From assembly GCA_963743705.1 (NCBI GenBank), contig CAVUQS010000021.1, positions 558,001-622,000 on the forward strand: DNA of 64,000 nt. Reading direction: 5' to 3'. Both the position numbers and the translations under genes were made by a program. This DNA comes from PALSA-243 sp963743705 (GTDB taxonomy: Bacteria; Acidobacteriota; Terriglobia; Bryobacterales; Bryobacteraceae). Shown here piece after piece: positions 1 through 9,249 of this stretch (position 1 is its first letter; every line of letters begins with the position of its first letter). The notes beneath the pieces were generated by a model, which saw only the letters and a program-made list of their open reading frames with translations, did not search any database and had not been told where the DNA came from.

Positions 1-1216
1 TACCGGCGTAAAACGCAGTGTAGCTTTGGCCGCTGATCTCATCGGCGGCGTCTTGCGGGCTCGAAAGATTCGCCAGTGCCAACGCCGTTCCGTTCGCCAC
101 TTCCGGCGGCCCGGGTTGAATCGCGGCTAACTGATCGCCTGTGATCGCCGGATTCACTGCCAGCGTCTGCGCCACGTTGGCCGGGTTGGTCGTATCGTAC
201 GTGAAAAGCGCCGTTCCCGTAACTGGCGGCGGGCCGTCCGAGACATTTCCCGAAGTCAGCAGTTGATTAACACGGTCCGCCAACTGTTGCGCCATCGTGT
301 TGATATCGCCGCTCTGGTAGGCGTCCCCGATGTACGCCGGCAATACGGTATTGCGCAGATTGAGCAGCGACCCCAGTTGTCCGCTCGAAACCTGCGCTGT
401 GACGTCCGACCCATCCGACCCCAGAATCACCGCATGTGGCGGCGCGTTCAGATTGACTGGCGGCGGGGTCGTAGGCTGCGCCATCTGGAAGCCCAGGCTG
501 AACTGCGTGGCGCCCATCACCAGCGGCGTTTGCCCATCCACCAGCACGGTGTATGTGCCGTCCGACTGCTTGGTGGCCGTAAAGTTCACATACTGGGAGA
601 GCTGATCGAGCGTGTTGTGAACATTGGCGTCGAGCCCCGCGTCGTTATTGTTGCCTTGAAGAGCCTGCTGGTTATCGGCCGATAGCTGCGCCGCCAGTTG
701 GTTGATGTCGGTGACCGTCTGCTGGATCTGCCCGTTGGTGCTCTGCGTAAACTGCGCCAGCCCCTGCGCCGTTTCCTGAAACGCCGAAGCCACGCTAGCA
801 GCGTTATTCAGCACGTTTTGCCGTGCGTTCGAATCGTTGGGCGATTCCGACCAATTGGAAAAGCTCTGAAACAAGCCATTGAGCGCGCTCGGGATGCCGC
901 TGGTTCCCGAAATGTCGAACAAATTTTGCAGCGATGTCAGGCTGTTGACGCTCTGCGTCGCCGCGCCCAGCAGCATGTTTTGGTTGTGGACGTTCTGCTC
1001 CGCGAATTCATCGCGCGCGCTGACCACCGCGCCGGCCCTGACCCCGCCCACTTCCCCCTTCGACGGATCGAAGCTCACCGAGTCGAGGGTTTGCGTCTGC
1101 GCCGCGTAGCCTGGCGTCTGCGCGTTCGCTACATTGTTCTGCGTCGTCTCCAGCGCCTGATCGAACGCGTTCAGCGCGCCGGCGGAAACGGAAAGCGAGG
1201 CGAGCAGGTTCGACAT
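1..1216 (-). CDS. flgK: Flagellar hook-associated protein 1 FlgK (3' end outside window)
   Basis: FlgK forms the first ring of the hook-filament junction of the bacterial flagellum. Reading from an ATG at 1216, the protein opens with MSNLLASLSVSAGALNAFDQ and continues with NNVANAQTPGYA, the conserved N-terminal signature of axial flagellar proteins (hook, rod and HAP families). About 405 codons lie in the window and the C-terminus runs off the left edge; the family is usually around 450 to 650 residues. It follows a FlgN-like gene by 4 bp and flgM, in the order flgM-flgN-flgK found in many flagellar operons, so co-transcription from upstream of flgM is likely. The Gln/Asn-rich coiled middle section is normal for the family. 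Confidence 0.93.
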   Translation of the reverse strand, partial: MSNLLASLSVSAGALNAFDQALETTQNNVANAQTPGYAAQTQTLDSVSFDPSKGEVGGVRAGAVVSARDEFAEQNVHNQNMLLGAATQSVNSLTSLQNLFDISGTSGIPSALNGLFQSFSNWSESPNDSNARQNVLNNAASVASAFQETAQGLAQFTQSTNGQIQQTVTDINQLAAQLSADNQQALQGNNNDAGLDANVHNTLDQLSQYVNFTATKQSDGTYTVLVDGQTPLVMGATQFSLGFQMAQPTTPPPVNLNAPPHAVILGSDGSDVTAQVSSGQLGSLLNLRNTVLPAYIGDAYQSGDINTMAQQLADRVNQLLTSGNVSDGPPPVTGTALFTYDTTNPANVAQTLAVNPAITGDQLAAIQPGPPEVANGTALALANLSSPQDAADEISGQSYTAFYAG

Positions 1217-1220
1217 AATC

Positions 1221-1535
1221 CTATGCGGACGCCAGCGTCCGCCCGCGCGGAGCAAACTCCGCCGGCGATCCGTACGCCGTGTACCCTCCGCTGCTCGTCG
1301 CCAAAATGTCTCGGCAACGCGCGTGAAACCGCGCCACCAGTTCCAGCAGCATGCGCGCCCGCCGCGCCAGCGCGTGCAACCGCCGCGCCTCCGCCACGCC
1401 GACCCGTTCGCTCCGTACGCTTAGATCGCGGGCCACGCCTTCCAGCGCGGCCGCGCTCGCGTCCATCGCCTCCGGCGTCGCCGTCTCCAGCAGCCGGCAA
1501 GCCCGTTCCAGTTCGTCTTCGAGCGTCGTCTTCAC
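1221..1535 (-). CDS. FlgN-like flagellar export chaperone (putative)
   Basis: A 104-residue protein starting at a GTG (1535), placed between flgM and flgK with gaps of only 4 bp on either side. It is helical and rich in Leu, Ala, Glu and Arg, with heptad-like spacing (LEDELERACRLLETATPEAM, ARRLHALARRARMLLELVAR). FlgN is the cytoplasmic chaperone of FlgK and FlgL and is a small all-helical protein, normally about 140 residues, encoded exactly in this position. Sequence identity to FlgN is not obvious by eye, so the call rests on position, size and helix content. It could instead be an unrelated small helical protein of the operon. Confidence 0.6.
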   Translation of the reverse strand: MKTTLEDELERACRLLETATPEAMDASAAALEGVARDLSVRSERVGVAEARRLHALARRARMLLELVARFHARCRDILATSSGGYTAYGSPAEFAPRGRTLASA

Positions 1536-1539
1536 CGCA

Positions 1540-1830
1540 TTACTCGCTCATGGCCTCGGATATCAGCCCGCGCCCAATCGCCCCGCTATCCGCCGCGTAG
1601 TTTCCGGCTTGATATTGCGCTGCCAGCCCCGCCACCATCGCGCCCCGGCTCGATCCGAACGAGCTCAAAGCCCGCGACAGGCTTCCCAGCATGGACGAAA
1701 GATCCACACGGTCGCCATCGCCGCCACCTGCGCCTGCGCCGGTCGCGCCGCCGCTGGTGCGCGATGTGTCCTGCGCGCGGTCGGCCCCCGTCGCTCCCAG
1801 GCCCGTCAAATTGTGATTGGTAACCTTCAT
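1540..1830 (-). CDS. flgM: Negative regulator of flagellin synthesis FlgM (anti-sigma28)
   Basis: A 96-residue protein whose C-terminal half matches the sigma28-binding region of FlgM: a DRVDLSSMLGSLSRAL segment and a terminal segment AGNYAADSGAIGRGLISEAM, in which the NY-x-x-D spacing and helical tail are typical. The N-terminus is Gly/Thr/Ala-rich and probably disordered, as in known FlgM proteins, which are exported through the hook when it is complete, freeing FliA/sigma28. The ATG at 1830 is preceded by a purine-rich AGGCGG. It is the first gene of the visible minus-strand flagellar operon. Confidence 0.85.
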   Translation of the reverse strand: MKVTNHNLTGLGATGADRAQDTSRTSGGATGAGAGGGDGDRVDLSSMLGSLSRALSSFGSSRGAMVAGLAAQYQAGNYAADSGAIGRGLISEAMSE

Positions 1831-1911
1831 AAAGCCGCCTGATACTCCCGGCTACACCACATATCGGCTCCTCCACGGAATTTCTTTAGTCTTTTTTCGC
1901 TTTGAACCGGC

Positions 1912-2086
1912 GTGACCGTCAACACCGTTGCCAAGACCATACATGACTTCGGCGGATTTCCCCGCAAGCTTTACCAGAGCCAATATCCCGCCCCCGGCGA
2001 GCCGCCAGCAAGGCGAAACCGTTATGTTCCCCGTGGAAGGCGTCGATAGCGGGCCAGTCTCAATGCTGGCCACCAAAATCGGCTAA
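1912..2086 (+). pseudogene. Remnant of a 4,5-DOPA-dioxygenase-type extradiol dioxygenase (LigB/YgiD family)
   Basis: Two short conserved pieces of the YgiD/DODA family are fused out of frame. From 1933 the plus strand reads AKTIHDFGGFPRKLYQSQYP followed by APGE, which matches the central IHDFGGFP...YPAPG block of this family. From 2006, in the next frame, it reads QQGETVMFPVEGVDSGPVSM and then LATKIG with a stop at 2084-2086. That is the family's typical C-terminus (VEG...SMxxxxIG). Most of the protein, including the upstream metal-binding part and the region between the two blocks, is missing, so this is a deletion relic and not an active gene. The antisense open frame over this stretch is a shadow. 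Confidence 0.72.
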
Positions 2087-2201
2087 GTCAGTTTCGTAGG
2101 CTAGGTTTGTGAAACTCTCCCCCGGAATTTCCCTTGCCCATCCACCTCTTCACCCCCACCTATCCTTCTCACTCGCAACCACTTCCTGTACGCAACCACC
2201 C

Positions 2202-2230
2202 TTGACTCCGGCTTCTGGTAACACTATAAT
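2202..2230 (+). promoter_or_regulatory. Sigma70-type promoter of the DUF1592 cluster
   Basis: TTGACT at 2202-2207 and a perfect TATAAT at 2225-2230 are separated by exactly 17 bp. A start near 2237 would give a leader of about 65 nt before the ATG at 2302, which has CGGAGAG just upstream. Confidence 0.75.
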
Positions 2231-2301
2231 CGCGCCGGGATGGTTTGCTGGCCGGGAAACCTTTTTTGTCTCTGCCACGCCTCTCTACGTCGGAGAGTTG
2301 G

Positions 2302-4734
2302 ATGACTAAAGCGTTAATCGCCGGGGCAGCGCTGTATCTCACCGCCTCTCTTGCACTAGCTCAGCAAAAATCGACTGCGCACCCGCCGGCGGCCGCCGCG
2401 CCCGCTTTTGCCACCGAAGCTTCGCAGCGCGCCTTCCTGAACCAATATTGCGCCTACTGCCACAACGACCAGACTAAGTCGGGGCAGATGTCGCTCACCA
2501 AGCTCGACCTCACGCACATCACCCACAATGGCGAGCTCCCCGAAAAAATGATCCGCAAGCTGCGCGTCGGCCTCATGCCGCCGGCTGGAATGCCGCGCCC
2601 CAAGCCCGACGTCTTGAAGGCTTTCGCCGCGTCGCTTGAAACCGCCATCGATCGCGAAGCCGCGCTGCATCCCAACCCCGGGAACCCGCCGCTCCATCGC
2701 CTCAACCGTACCGAATATGCCAACGCCGTCCACGATCTTCTGAAGGTCGATGTCGATGTCTCCACGCTCCTGCCCACCGATGATATGAGCCACGGCTTCG
2801 ACAACATGGCCGACGTGCTCACCGTCTCCCCCGCCCTCATGGAAGGCTACATTCGCGCCGCCGGACGCGTCAGCCGCGAAGCCGTTGGCGACCCCGAAGC
2901 GCGCGCCATCACCGCCAGCTATTCCATCCCCCGCATCGCTTCCCAGATGCGCCATGTCGAAGGCACTCCGCTCGGAACCCGCGGCGGCATCTCCGTCATG
3001 CATGATTTCCCCGCCGATGGCGATTACGTTTTCAAGATCGGCTTCTACTACGCCGCCACCGGCGCCCTCTTCGGACAGAGCCAGGGTAAAGGCCAGCAGA
3101 TCGAAGTTGCGGTCAACGGAGCCCGCGTTGCCGTCATCGATATCAATCCTTCGTTGACCCTTGCCAAAGACGGCATCAAGACGCCGCCTATTCACGTCAA
3201 GGCCGGCCCGCAGCGCATCTCAGCTTCCTTCCCGCAGAAATTTGACGGACCCCTCGAAGACGAATACCGCATGGTGGAGCAGACGCTGGTGGATACGCAG
3301 ATCGGCAGCCTCCCCGGCATGACCACCATCCCCCATCTGCACGAATTCAGCGTTACCGGGCCCGTGAAAGTCGATGGCGTTTCCGATATGCCCAGCCGCC
3401 AGGCCATCTTCACCTGTCATCCCGCGCCTGGCGCCGACGAAATTCCTTGCGCCAAGCAGATCATCGGCGCGCTGGCCCGCCAGGCTTGGCGCCGGCCCGT
3501 CACCGCCAACGATCTTGAACCGCTGCTCAACTTCTACCAATCCGGAAAGAACGATGGCGGCTTCGAAACAGGCGTCCGCACCGCCATTCAAGCCATCGTC
3601 GCCAACCCCGAATTCGTCTTCCGCTTCGAGCGCGTGCCCGCCGGCGTCCTCCCCGGCCGCAACTTCCGCATTTCAGATCTTGAGCTCGCCGCGCGCCTCT
3701 CCTTCTTCTTATGGAGCCGCCCGCCCGATAGCGAACTCATCGCCGTCGCTTCCGAAAACAAGCTGCACGAGCCGGTCATGCTCGAAAAGCAAGTCCGCCG
3801 CATGCTGGCGGACCAACGCTCCGCGTCGCTCACCGATAATTTCGCTGTCGAATGGCTGCACTTGCAGAATCTGAAGGGCGTCAATCCCGATCTCTTTCTC
3901 TTCCCCGATTTCGACCGCACCCTCACCGATTCCATGCGCCGTGAGACCGAACTGCTCTTCGAAAGCGTGATGCGCGAAGATCGCAACATCACCGATCTCC
4001 TCACCGCCAATTACACTTACGTCGATGAGCGCCTCGCCAAGCATTACCGCATCCCCAACATCATGGGCAATCGCTTCCGCCGCGTGCCGGTGACCGATCC
4101 TAACCGCTACGGCCTGCTAGGCCACGCCAGCATCCTTACCCTTACCTCGACCGCCATCCGCACGTCGCCCGTGCAGCGCGGCAAATGGGTGATGGAGGTG
4201 CTCCTTGGAACGCCGCCTCCTCCGCCGCCGCCCAACGTTCCCTCGCTGCCCGAAAACTCCGATAGCCGCACCGGCCATGCCGCCAAGCTTCTTTCCGTCC
4301 GCCAGCGACTCGAAGAGCACCGCGCCAACCCTGTGTGCGCCGCGTGCCACAAGATGATGGACCCCATCGGCTTTTCGCTCGAAAACTTCGATGCCGTGGG
4401 CGTCTGGCGTACCAACGACAGCGGATTCCGCATCGACCCCTCCGGCGTGATGTTCGACGGAGCCAAGCTCGATGGTCCCATCGGCCTGCGCCAAGCCCTG
4501 CTCAATCATTCCGACGCCTTCATCACCGCATTCACTGAGAATTTACTGGCCTATGGCCTGGGCCGCGTGCTCGATGCCGCCGATATGCCCGCCGTCCGCG
4601 CCATCGACCGCTCGGCCGCCGCGCGCGCCAACCATTTTTCGTCGTTCGTCCTGGGAATTGTAAAAAGCACTCCGTTCCAATACCGTCGTGCAGAAGATGT
4701 GGGTCCGGCGTCCTCGTCGACCTTGCTGCAATAG
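2302..4734 (+). CDS. Secreted DUF1592/DUF1588/DUF1585 cytochrome-like protein (PSD family)
   Basis: An 810-residue exported protein. The ATG at 2302 was chosen over an in-frame ATG at 2245 because it is followed at once by a signal peptide (MTKALIAGAALYLTASLALA) and preceded by CGGAGAG. After the signal, CAYCH (residues 50-54) is a haem c site and lies in the N-terminal cytochrome-like region. The middle carries the LHRLNRTEYANAVHDLL block of DUF1587, followed by the DUF1592 and DUF1588 regions. A second CAACH near residue 679 precedes the DUF1585 tail. These multi-domain proteins are abundant in Planctomycetes and Solibacter-like Acidobacteria and are usually paired with a DUF1552 protein, as here (next gene 9 bp downstream). 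Function is unproven; a periplasmic or surface redox role with polymer breakdown has been suggested for the family. Confidence 0.88.
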   Translation: MTKALIAGAALYLTASLALAQQKSTAHPPAAAAPAFATEASQRAFLNQYCAYCHNDQTKSGQMSLTKLDLTHITHNGELPEKMIRKLRVGLMPPAGMPRPKPDVLKAFAASLETAIDREAALHPNPGNPPLHRLNRTEYANAVHDLLKVDVDVSTLLPTDDMSHGFDNMADVLTVSPALMEGYIRAAGRVSREAVGDPEARAITASYSIPRIASQMRHVEGTPLGTRGGISVMHDFPADGDYVFKIGFYYAATGALFGQSQGKGQQIEVAVNGARVAVIDINPSLTLAKDGIKTPPIHVKAGPQRISASFPQKFDGPLEDEYRMVEQTLVDTQIGSLPGMTTIPHLHEFSVTGPVKVDGVSDMPSRQAIFTCHPAPGADEIPCAKQIIGALARQAWRRPVTANDLEPLLNFYQSGKNDGGFETGVRTAIQAIVANPEFVFRFERVPAGVLPGRNFRISDLELAARLSFFLWSRPPDSELIAVASENKLHEPVMLEKQVRRMLADQRSASLTDNFAVEWLHLQNLKGVNPDLFLFPDFDRTLTDSMRRETELLFESVMREDRNITDLLTANYTYVDERLAKHYRIPNIMGNRFRRVPVTDPNRYGLLGHASILTLTSTAIRTSPVQRGKWVMEVLLGTPPPPPPPNVPSLPENSDSRTGHAAKLLSVRQRLEEHRANPVCAACHKMMDPIGFSLENFDAVGVWRTNDSGFRIDPSGVMFDGAKLDGPIGLRQALLNHSDAFITAFTENLLAYGLGRVLDAADMPAVRAIDRSAAARANHFSSFVLGIVKSTPFQYRRAEDVGPASSSTLLQ

Positions 4735-4743
4735 GAGCCCGAA

Positions 4744-6114
4744 ATGAACTTCGTCACTAAACGTCACGTCTCCCGCCGCGCTGTCCTGCGAGGCATGGGG
4801 GCTGCGCTTTCGCTGCCTTTGCTTGACGCCATGGTCCCTGCGCAAACCCCGCAGGCCAGAACGGCCGCCGCCGTCAAGCCGCGCTTCTGCGCCATCGAAA
4901 TGGTGCACGGCGCCGCCGGCAGCACGGGCGAAGGAACCGACAAGCACTATTGGGCGCCCGCCAAGACCGGCGCCGATTTCGAATTCAGCCAGACGCTCGA
5001 ACCGCTCGCACCCTATCGCGATTACGTCACCGTCGTCAGCAATACCGATCTCCACCCGGCCACCGCCTGGGCCGCGGCCGAAGAAGGCGCCGACCATTTC
5101 CGCTCCAGCGCCGTCTATCTCACCGCCGCGCACCCCAAGATGACCGAAGGCTCCGACTATTTCGTCGGCACGTCGCTCGATCAACTCTGCGCCCAGCAAA
5201 TCGGTCAGGATACGCCGCTCCCCTCCATCCAGCTCTGCATCGAAATGGTCGATGCATCCGGCGCCTGCGACTACGGCTACGCCTGCGTCTACGCCGACAC
5301 CATCAGTTGGTCGTCGCCCACCAACCCGCTGCCCATGACGCTCGATCCGCGCATGGCCTTCGAAAATCTATTCGGCGAAGGCGGCACTCCCGAAGAGCGC
5401 GCCAAGCGCCAAAAGGTCAACAGCAGCATTCTCGATTGGGTCTCGCACGACGTCACGCGCCTGCAAAAAGGACTCGGCCCCTCCGACCGCAACCGGCTCA
5501 ACGCCTACCTCGAGGACGTCCGCGAAATCGAGCGCCGCATCCAGCGCATCGAGAAATACAATGCCAGCGGCGCCGCCCGCGCCCTCCCCGCCGCCCCGCT
5601 CGGCGTTCCCGATAAGTACGAAGAGCACCTCAAGCTCATGTTCGATCTGCAGGTCCTCGCCTTCATGACCGAGACCACCCGCGTCTCCGCCTTCAAGATG
5701 AGCCGCGACGTCAGCGGCCGCGTCTGGCCGGAGAGCGGCGTCAAGACTCCGTTCCATCCCTGCTCTCACCACGGGGAAAATGCGGCAAAGCTCGTCGAGT
5801 TCGCCAAGCTCAATCGCTATCACGTCGGCCTGCTGCCTTACTTCTTCGAAAAGCTCAAGAACACGCCCGATGGCGACGGCAGCCTGCTCGATCACTCCAT
5901 CGTGCTCTATGGCAGCCCCATGGGCGATTCCAACGTCCACAACCACAAGCGCGTTCCCACGGTAATCGTCGGCAAGGGCGGCGGCATCAAAGGCAACCAG
6001 CACATCGCCACCAAAGACGAAACTCCCATGGCCAACCTGCTGCTCGCCATCGGCCAGAAGATGGGCGCGAAAATCGAATCCTTCGGCGATAGCAACGGAA
6101 CAATAGCCATATGA
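4744..6114 (+). CDS. DUF1552 family secreted protein
   Basis: A 456-residue protein with a Tat-like leader (SRRAVLRGMGAALSLPLLDA), which suggests export in folded form, possibly with a cofactor. The body shows the DUF1552 pattern: EMVHGAAGS near the start, a central YLEDVREIERRIQRIEKY helix, FKMSRDVSGRVWPESGV, and a C-terminal DHSIVLYGSPMGDSNVHNHK and VGKGGGIKGN segment resembling the alkaline-phosphatase-like DUF1501/DUF1552 fold. It lies 9 bp after the DUF1592 gene and overlaps the next gene by 4 bp, so the three are almost certainly one transcript. The biochemical activity is unknown. Confidence 0.88.
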   Translation: MNFVTKRHVSRRAVLRGMGAALSLPLLDAMVPAQTPQARTAAAVKPRFCAIEMVHGAAGSTGEGTDKHYWAPAKTGADFEFSQTLEPLAPYRDYVTVVSNTDLHPATAWAAAEEGADHFRSSAVYLTAAHPKMTEGSDYFVGTSLDQLCAQQIGQDTPLPSIQLCIEMVDASGACDYGYACVYADTISWSSPTNPLPMTLDPRMAFENLFGEGGTPEERAKRQKVNSSILDWVSHDVTRLQKGLGPSDRNRLNAYLEDVREIERRIQRIEKYNASGAARALPAAPLGVPDKYEEHLKLMFDLQVLAFMTETTRVSAFKMSRDVSGRVWPESGVKTPFHPCSHHGENAAKLVEFAKLNRYHVGLLPYFFEKLKNTPDGDGSLLDHSIVLYGSPMGDSNVHNHKRVPTVIVGKGGGIKGNQHIATKDETPMANLLLAIGQKMGAKIESFGDSNGTIAI

Positions 6115-8069
6115 TGCGCAACCTCTGCCTGGCGGGAGTGGCCGCCGCTTTTGCTCTGCTCGTGATCGCTGACGCGCCCGATACCCGCGTCGCCGATGCC
6201 GCCATGACCGGCGATCGCGCCGCCGTCCGCGCGCTCATCCAGCAAAAGGCCGACGTCAACGGCGCCCAGGGCGACGGAGCCACCGCGCTCCACTGGGCCG
6301 CATCCAACGAGGACGTCGAATTGGCGAAGGCGCTCATCGCCGCCGGCGCCAACGTCAACGCCGTCACCCGCGAAGGCGCCATTACGCCGCTCTTTATGGC
6401 TTGCACCAACGGCAACGCGGCCATTATCGACATGCTGCTCGCCGCCGGCGCCGATGCCAACTCCGTCAAGTCCAACGGAACCACGCCGCTCATGATTGCC
6501 GCCGCTTCCGGCAGCGCCCCCGCCGTCAAAATCCTGCTCGACCGAGGCGCGCAAATCAACGCCAAGGAAACCGTTCACGAGCAGACCGCACTCATGTTCG
6601 CCGCTGCTCTCAACCGCGTGGATGTGGTCAAACTTCTGGCCCAGCGCGGCGCCGATCTCAACGCCGCCAGCAAAGTTTCTAAACTCGAGCGCGTTCGCTT
6701 CGACCAGGATGGCAATGTTGTAGAAACCGCAGCCGCTGGCGCTGCTGGCCGTGGCGGTCGCGGTGGACGCGGAGGCCGTGGAGGTGGACGCGGCGCCGCC
6801 GCTGCTGGCCCTGCCACGCCAGCGAAAGAAGAGACCGCCGCCGAAGCCGACGCTCGCGATGAAGCCAACGATGCGGCTACCGCTGCGGCCGCACTCCAGC
6901 GCGCTCACGACGCCGCTGTTTCCGATCTCGATCTTCTCTCCCGCGCCTTCGGTCTCAAGGGCGCCGAAGCCCGCTTCGCCACTCCCAAGGCAGTCGCCGG
7001 CGACGTCGCCGCACGCGCCCCGCGCCGCGTCGGCGCCGAAGTCATGGGCGGCATGACCGCTCTCCTCTATGCGGCGCGCGAAGGCCACATTGAAACCGTT
7101 CACGCCCTGGTCGAAGCCGGAGCCAACATCAACCTCGTCAGCGGCGAAAAGTACAGCCCGCTGGTCGAATCCATCACCAACGGTCATCTCGATATCGCCC
7201 AATACCTCGTCGACCGCGGCGCCGATCCCAACCTCCTGACCGTCGCCGGATTGCCCGCGCTCTATGCCGTCATCGACGTGCAATGGGCGCCGCACGCCTG
7301 GTTCCCGCAGCCCTCCACCGACCAGGAAAAGACCAACTATCTCGACCTCATGAAGTCCTTGCTCGATCACGGCGCCAAGGTCAACGCCCAGATCGATGAA
7401 AAGCTCTGGTTCCGCTCCTTCACCAACGACTACACGTGGATCGATCCCGCCGGCGCCACCGCCTTCTGGCGCGCCGCGCAATCGAGCGACGCCGCCGCCA
7501 TGAAGCTTTTGGTCGCGCACGGCGCCGATCCCAAGCTGGGCACCAAGGCCGGCGATAGCCCGTTGCACGCCGCCGCTGGAATCGGTTGGGCCGCCAACTG
7601 GACCGTAAACGCGCCCGTCCCGTTAGTCGATGCCGTGAAGTATTGCGTCGAGCTCGGCAATGACGTCAACGCCGTTGATAACCGCGGCTACACGCCGCTC
7701 CACGGCGCCGCCTATCTCGGCAACAACGAGATGGTCGAATATCTGGTCAGCAAGGGCGCCAAGCCCGCCACCAAAAGCAAGACCGGCGATTCCCCCGCTG
7801 ACATGGCGAATGGCCCCACGCGCTTCGGCCAGCCGCATCCCGAAACCCTGGCGCTCCTCGAAAAACTCGGCTCGCCCAACAGCCACAACTGCCGTTCCGA
7901 TCAATGCGTCGTAGCCCCGCGCGCCAACATCTACAACCGCCCGCTGAGCCCAGCTGAACAAGTGGAAAAAGACGCCCTCGACAAGTTCGCGACCGCCATA
8001 GGATTCCAGGAAGCCGTCTTCGCCGCCGATGGCCCCCCCGCCGGACGAGGCGGCCGTGGCGGCAACTAA
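6111..8069 (+). CDS. Exported ankyrin-repeat protein with an RG-rich linker
   Basis: A 652-residue protein starting in an ATGA overlap with the DUF1552 gene. A signal peptide (MMRNLCLAGVAAAFALLVIA) leads into about five ankyrin repeats (GATALHWAASNEDVELAKAL, GTTPLMIAAASGSAPAVKIL and others). An insert near residues 215-235 is made of Gly-Gly-Arg repeats and is followed by an Ala/Glu-rich stretch. A second set of repeats (MTALLYAAREGHIETVHALV, GYTPLHGAAYLGNNEMVEYL) fills the C-terminal half. The tail again ends in GRGGRGG. Ankyrin arrays bind proteins; here the partner is probably another exported protein of the same cluster. The RG runs are low-complexity and resemble those in Csm2 and the LVIVD protein of this window. 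Confidence 0.88.
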   Translation: MMRNLCLAGVAAAFALLVIADAPDTRVADAAMTGDRAAVRALIQQKADVNGAQGDGATALHWAASNEDVELAKALIAAGANVNAVTREGAITPLFMACTNGNAAIIDMLLAAGADANSVKSNGTTPLMIAAASGSAPAVKILLDRGAQINAKETVHEQTALMFAAALNRVDVVKLLAQRGADLNAASKVSKLERVRFDQDGNVVETAAAGAAGRGGRGGRGGRGGGRGAAAAGPATPAKEETAAEADARDEANDAATAAAALQRAHDAAVSDLDLLSRAFGLKGAEARFATPKAVAGDVAARAPRRVGAEVMGGMTALLYAAREGHIETVHALVEAGANINLVSGEKYSPLVESITNGHLDIAQYLVDRGADPNLLTVAGLPALYAVIDVQWAPHAWFPQPSTDQEKTNYLDLMKSLLDHGAKVNAQIDEKLWFRSFTNDYTWIDPAGATAFWRAAQSSDAAAMKLLVAHGADPKLGTKAGDSPLHAAAGIGWAANWTVNAPVPLVDAVKYCVELGNDVNAVDNRGYTPLHGAAYLGNNEMVEYLVSKGAKPATKSKTGDSPADMANGPTRFGQPHPETLALLEKLGSPNSHNCRSDQCVVAPRANIYNRPLSPAEQVEKDALDKFATAIGFQEAVFAADGPPAGRGGRGGN

Positions 8070-8071
8070 AC

Positions 8072-8115
8072 TTGTAGGGCAGGCCTTCAGCCTGCGGATC
8101 CGCTTTAGCGGGTCC
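8072..8115. repeat. Two-hairpin interspersed repeat, copy A
   Basis: TTGTAGG leads into hairpin 1 (GCAGGC-cttca-GCCTGC, 8079-8095) and hairpin 2 (GGATCCGC-ttta-GCGGGTCC, 8096-8115). A related element sits at 9658-9703, with the same fold but compensating base changes in the first stem. It fills exactly the gap between the ankyrin stop (8069) and the TTG at 8116. Confidence 0.65.
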
Positions 8116-9249
8116 TTGACGCTCGCAGCCCTGACCCTTACCCTAGCCGGACTCGCAGCCACGCTGTATCGCGACAACCTCTCGCCCGACCACCCCGCCA
8201 TCCGCTACAACCAATCCCCCACCACCGACCCCGCCGCCGATCTCCTCAACCGCGAGCTCAAAACAGACCTCCGCGCCCTCCTCACCCACTTCCAAATCGA
8301 CGCCTCCTCCCAAGCCCTGGTCTTCTCCAAGACCAGCTTCCAGGCCGCGCGCATCTCCCCGCGCAACCCCCGCGCCATCTACTTCAACGACAACGTCGCC
8401 GTCGGCTGGGTCCGCGGCAGCCGCGATCTCGAAGTCGCCGCTACCGACCCGCGCCTCGGCCCCATCTTCTACAAGTACTCCGGCGAAACCTCGCGCCTCA
8501 CCCGCGAATCCGTCTGTCTCCACTGCCACCTCGGCGCAGCGACCCTCGGAGTCCCCGGCGTCTTCATCGGCTCCGTCTTTCCCGATTCCACCGGCGCCCC
8601 ATCCCGCGACGGCGCCATCATCACCGATCACCGCACTCCCTTCGCCGACCGTTGGGGCGGCTGGTACATCAGCGCGCTCCATGGCGAGCAGCCCGATCGC
8701 GCCAACGGCGTCGTTTCCGACCCGGCCGAGCCCCGCGCCATCGCCAACCAAGGCAAGCGCAACCTTGCCAGCCTCGCCAAAGAAGTGAATCTCGCCGGAT
8801 ATCTCGAGCCCACCAGCGACATCGTGGCGCTGCTCACCTTCGAGCATCAAACCCAGATGACCAATCTCATGACCCGCCTCTCCTGGGAATCGCGCATGGG
8901 ATCGCCCACGGATGTCGACGAGATCGTCGCCTACATGACCTTCCGCGATGAAGTCGCCCTGCCGGAACCGGTCGAAGGCGTCTCCACCTTCACGGCGGAT
9001 TTTGAGCGCCGCGGCCCCCACGATCGGGCAGGCCGCTCACTGCGCGATTTCGATCTCAAGACGCGCCTGTTCCGCTACCCGCTCAGCTACATGATCTACA
9101 GCGCCCAATTCGACGCCCTGCCCGACGCCCTGCGCGGCCGCATCTACCGCCGCCTGTTCGACGAGTTACGCACCCGCTGTCCCCAAGCCATCGAAATTCT
9201 GCGCGAGACCAAGTCCGATCTTCCCGATTACTGGAAAAGCCCTGTATGA
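8116..9249 (+). CDS. Membrane-anchored or exported monohaem cytochrome c-like protein
   Basis: About 377 residues. I chose the TTG at 8116 because it opens directly into a hydrophobic leader (TLAALTLTLAGLAATLYRDN) and because the bases just before it are a repeat element; an ATG at 8029, inside the ankyrin gene, is an in-frame alternative giving 406 residues. One haem c motif, CLHCH, sits in the middle (coded near 8515-8529). Other recognisable segments are RAIYFNDNVAVGWVRGSRDL and a HQTQMTNLMTRLSW helix. Proteins of this kind occur in acidobacterial and planctomycete genomes beside other cytochromes but have no settled function. The next gene begins inside its stop codon, so it is probably the fourth member of a five-gene cluster. 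Confidence 0.78.
   Translation: MTLAALTLTLAGLAATLYRDNLSPDHPAIRYNQSPTTDPAADLLNRELKTDLRALLTHFQIDASSQALVFSKTSFQAARISPRNPRAIYFNDNVAVGWVRGSRDLEVAATDPRLGPIFYKYSGETSRLTRESVCLHCHLGAATLGVPGVFIGSVFPDSTGAPSRDGAIITDHRTPFADRWGGWYISALHGEQPDRANGVVSDPAEPRAIANQGKRNLASLAKEVNLAGYLEPTSDIVALLTFEHQTQMTNLMTRLSWESRMGSPTDVDEIVAYMTFRDEVALPEPVEGVSTFTADFERRGPHDRAGRSLRDFDLKTRLFRYPLSYMIYSAQFDALPDALRGRIYRRLFDELRTRCPQAIEILRETKSDLPDYWKSPV

Noticed and set aside
1852..2076. Minus-strand open frame of 74 codons
   Set aside because: It is antisense to the dioxygenase relic, whose plus-strand blocks match a known family in two frames.
5907..7568. 553-codon open frame antisense to the DUF1552 and ankyrin genes
   Set aside because: Gly/Ala/Val-rich shadow of high-GC coding sequence; the plus strand encodes clear ankyrin repeats.
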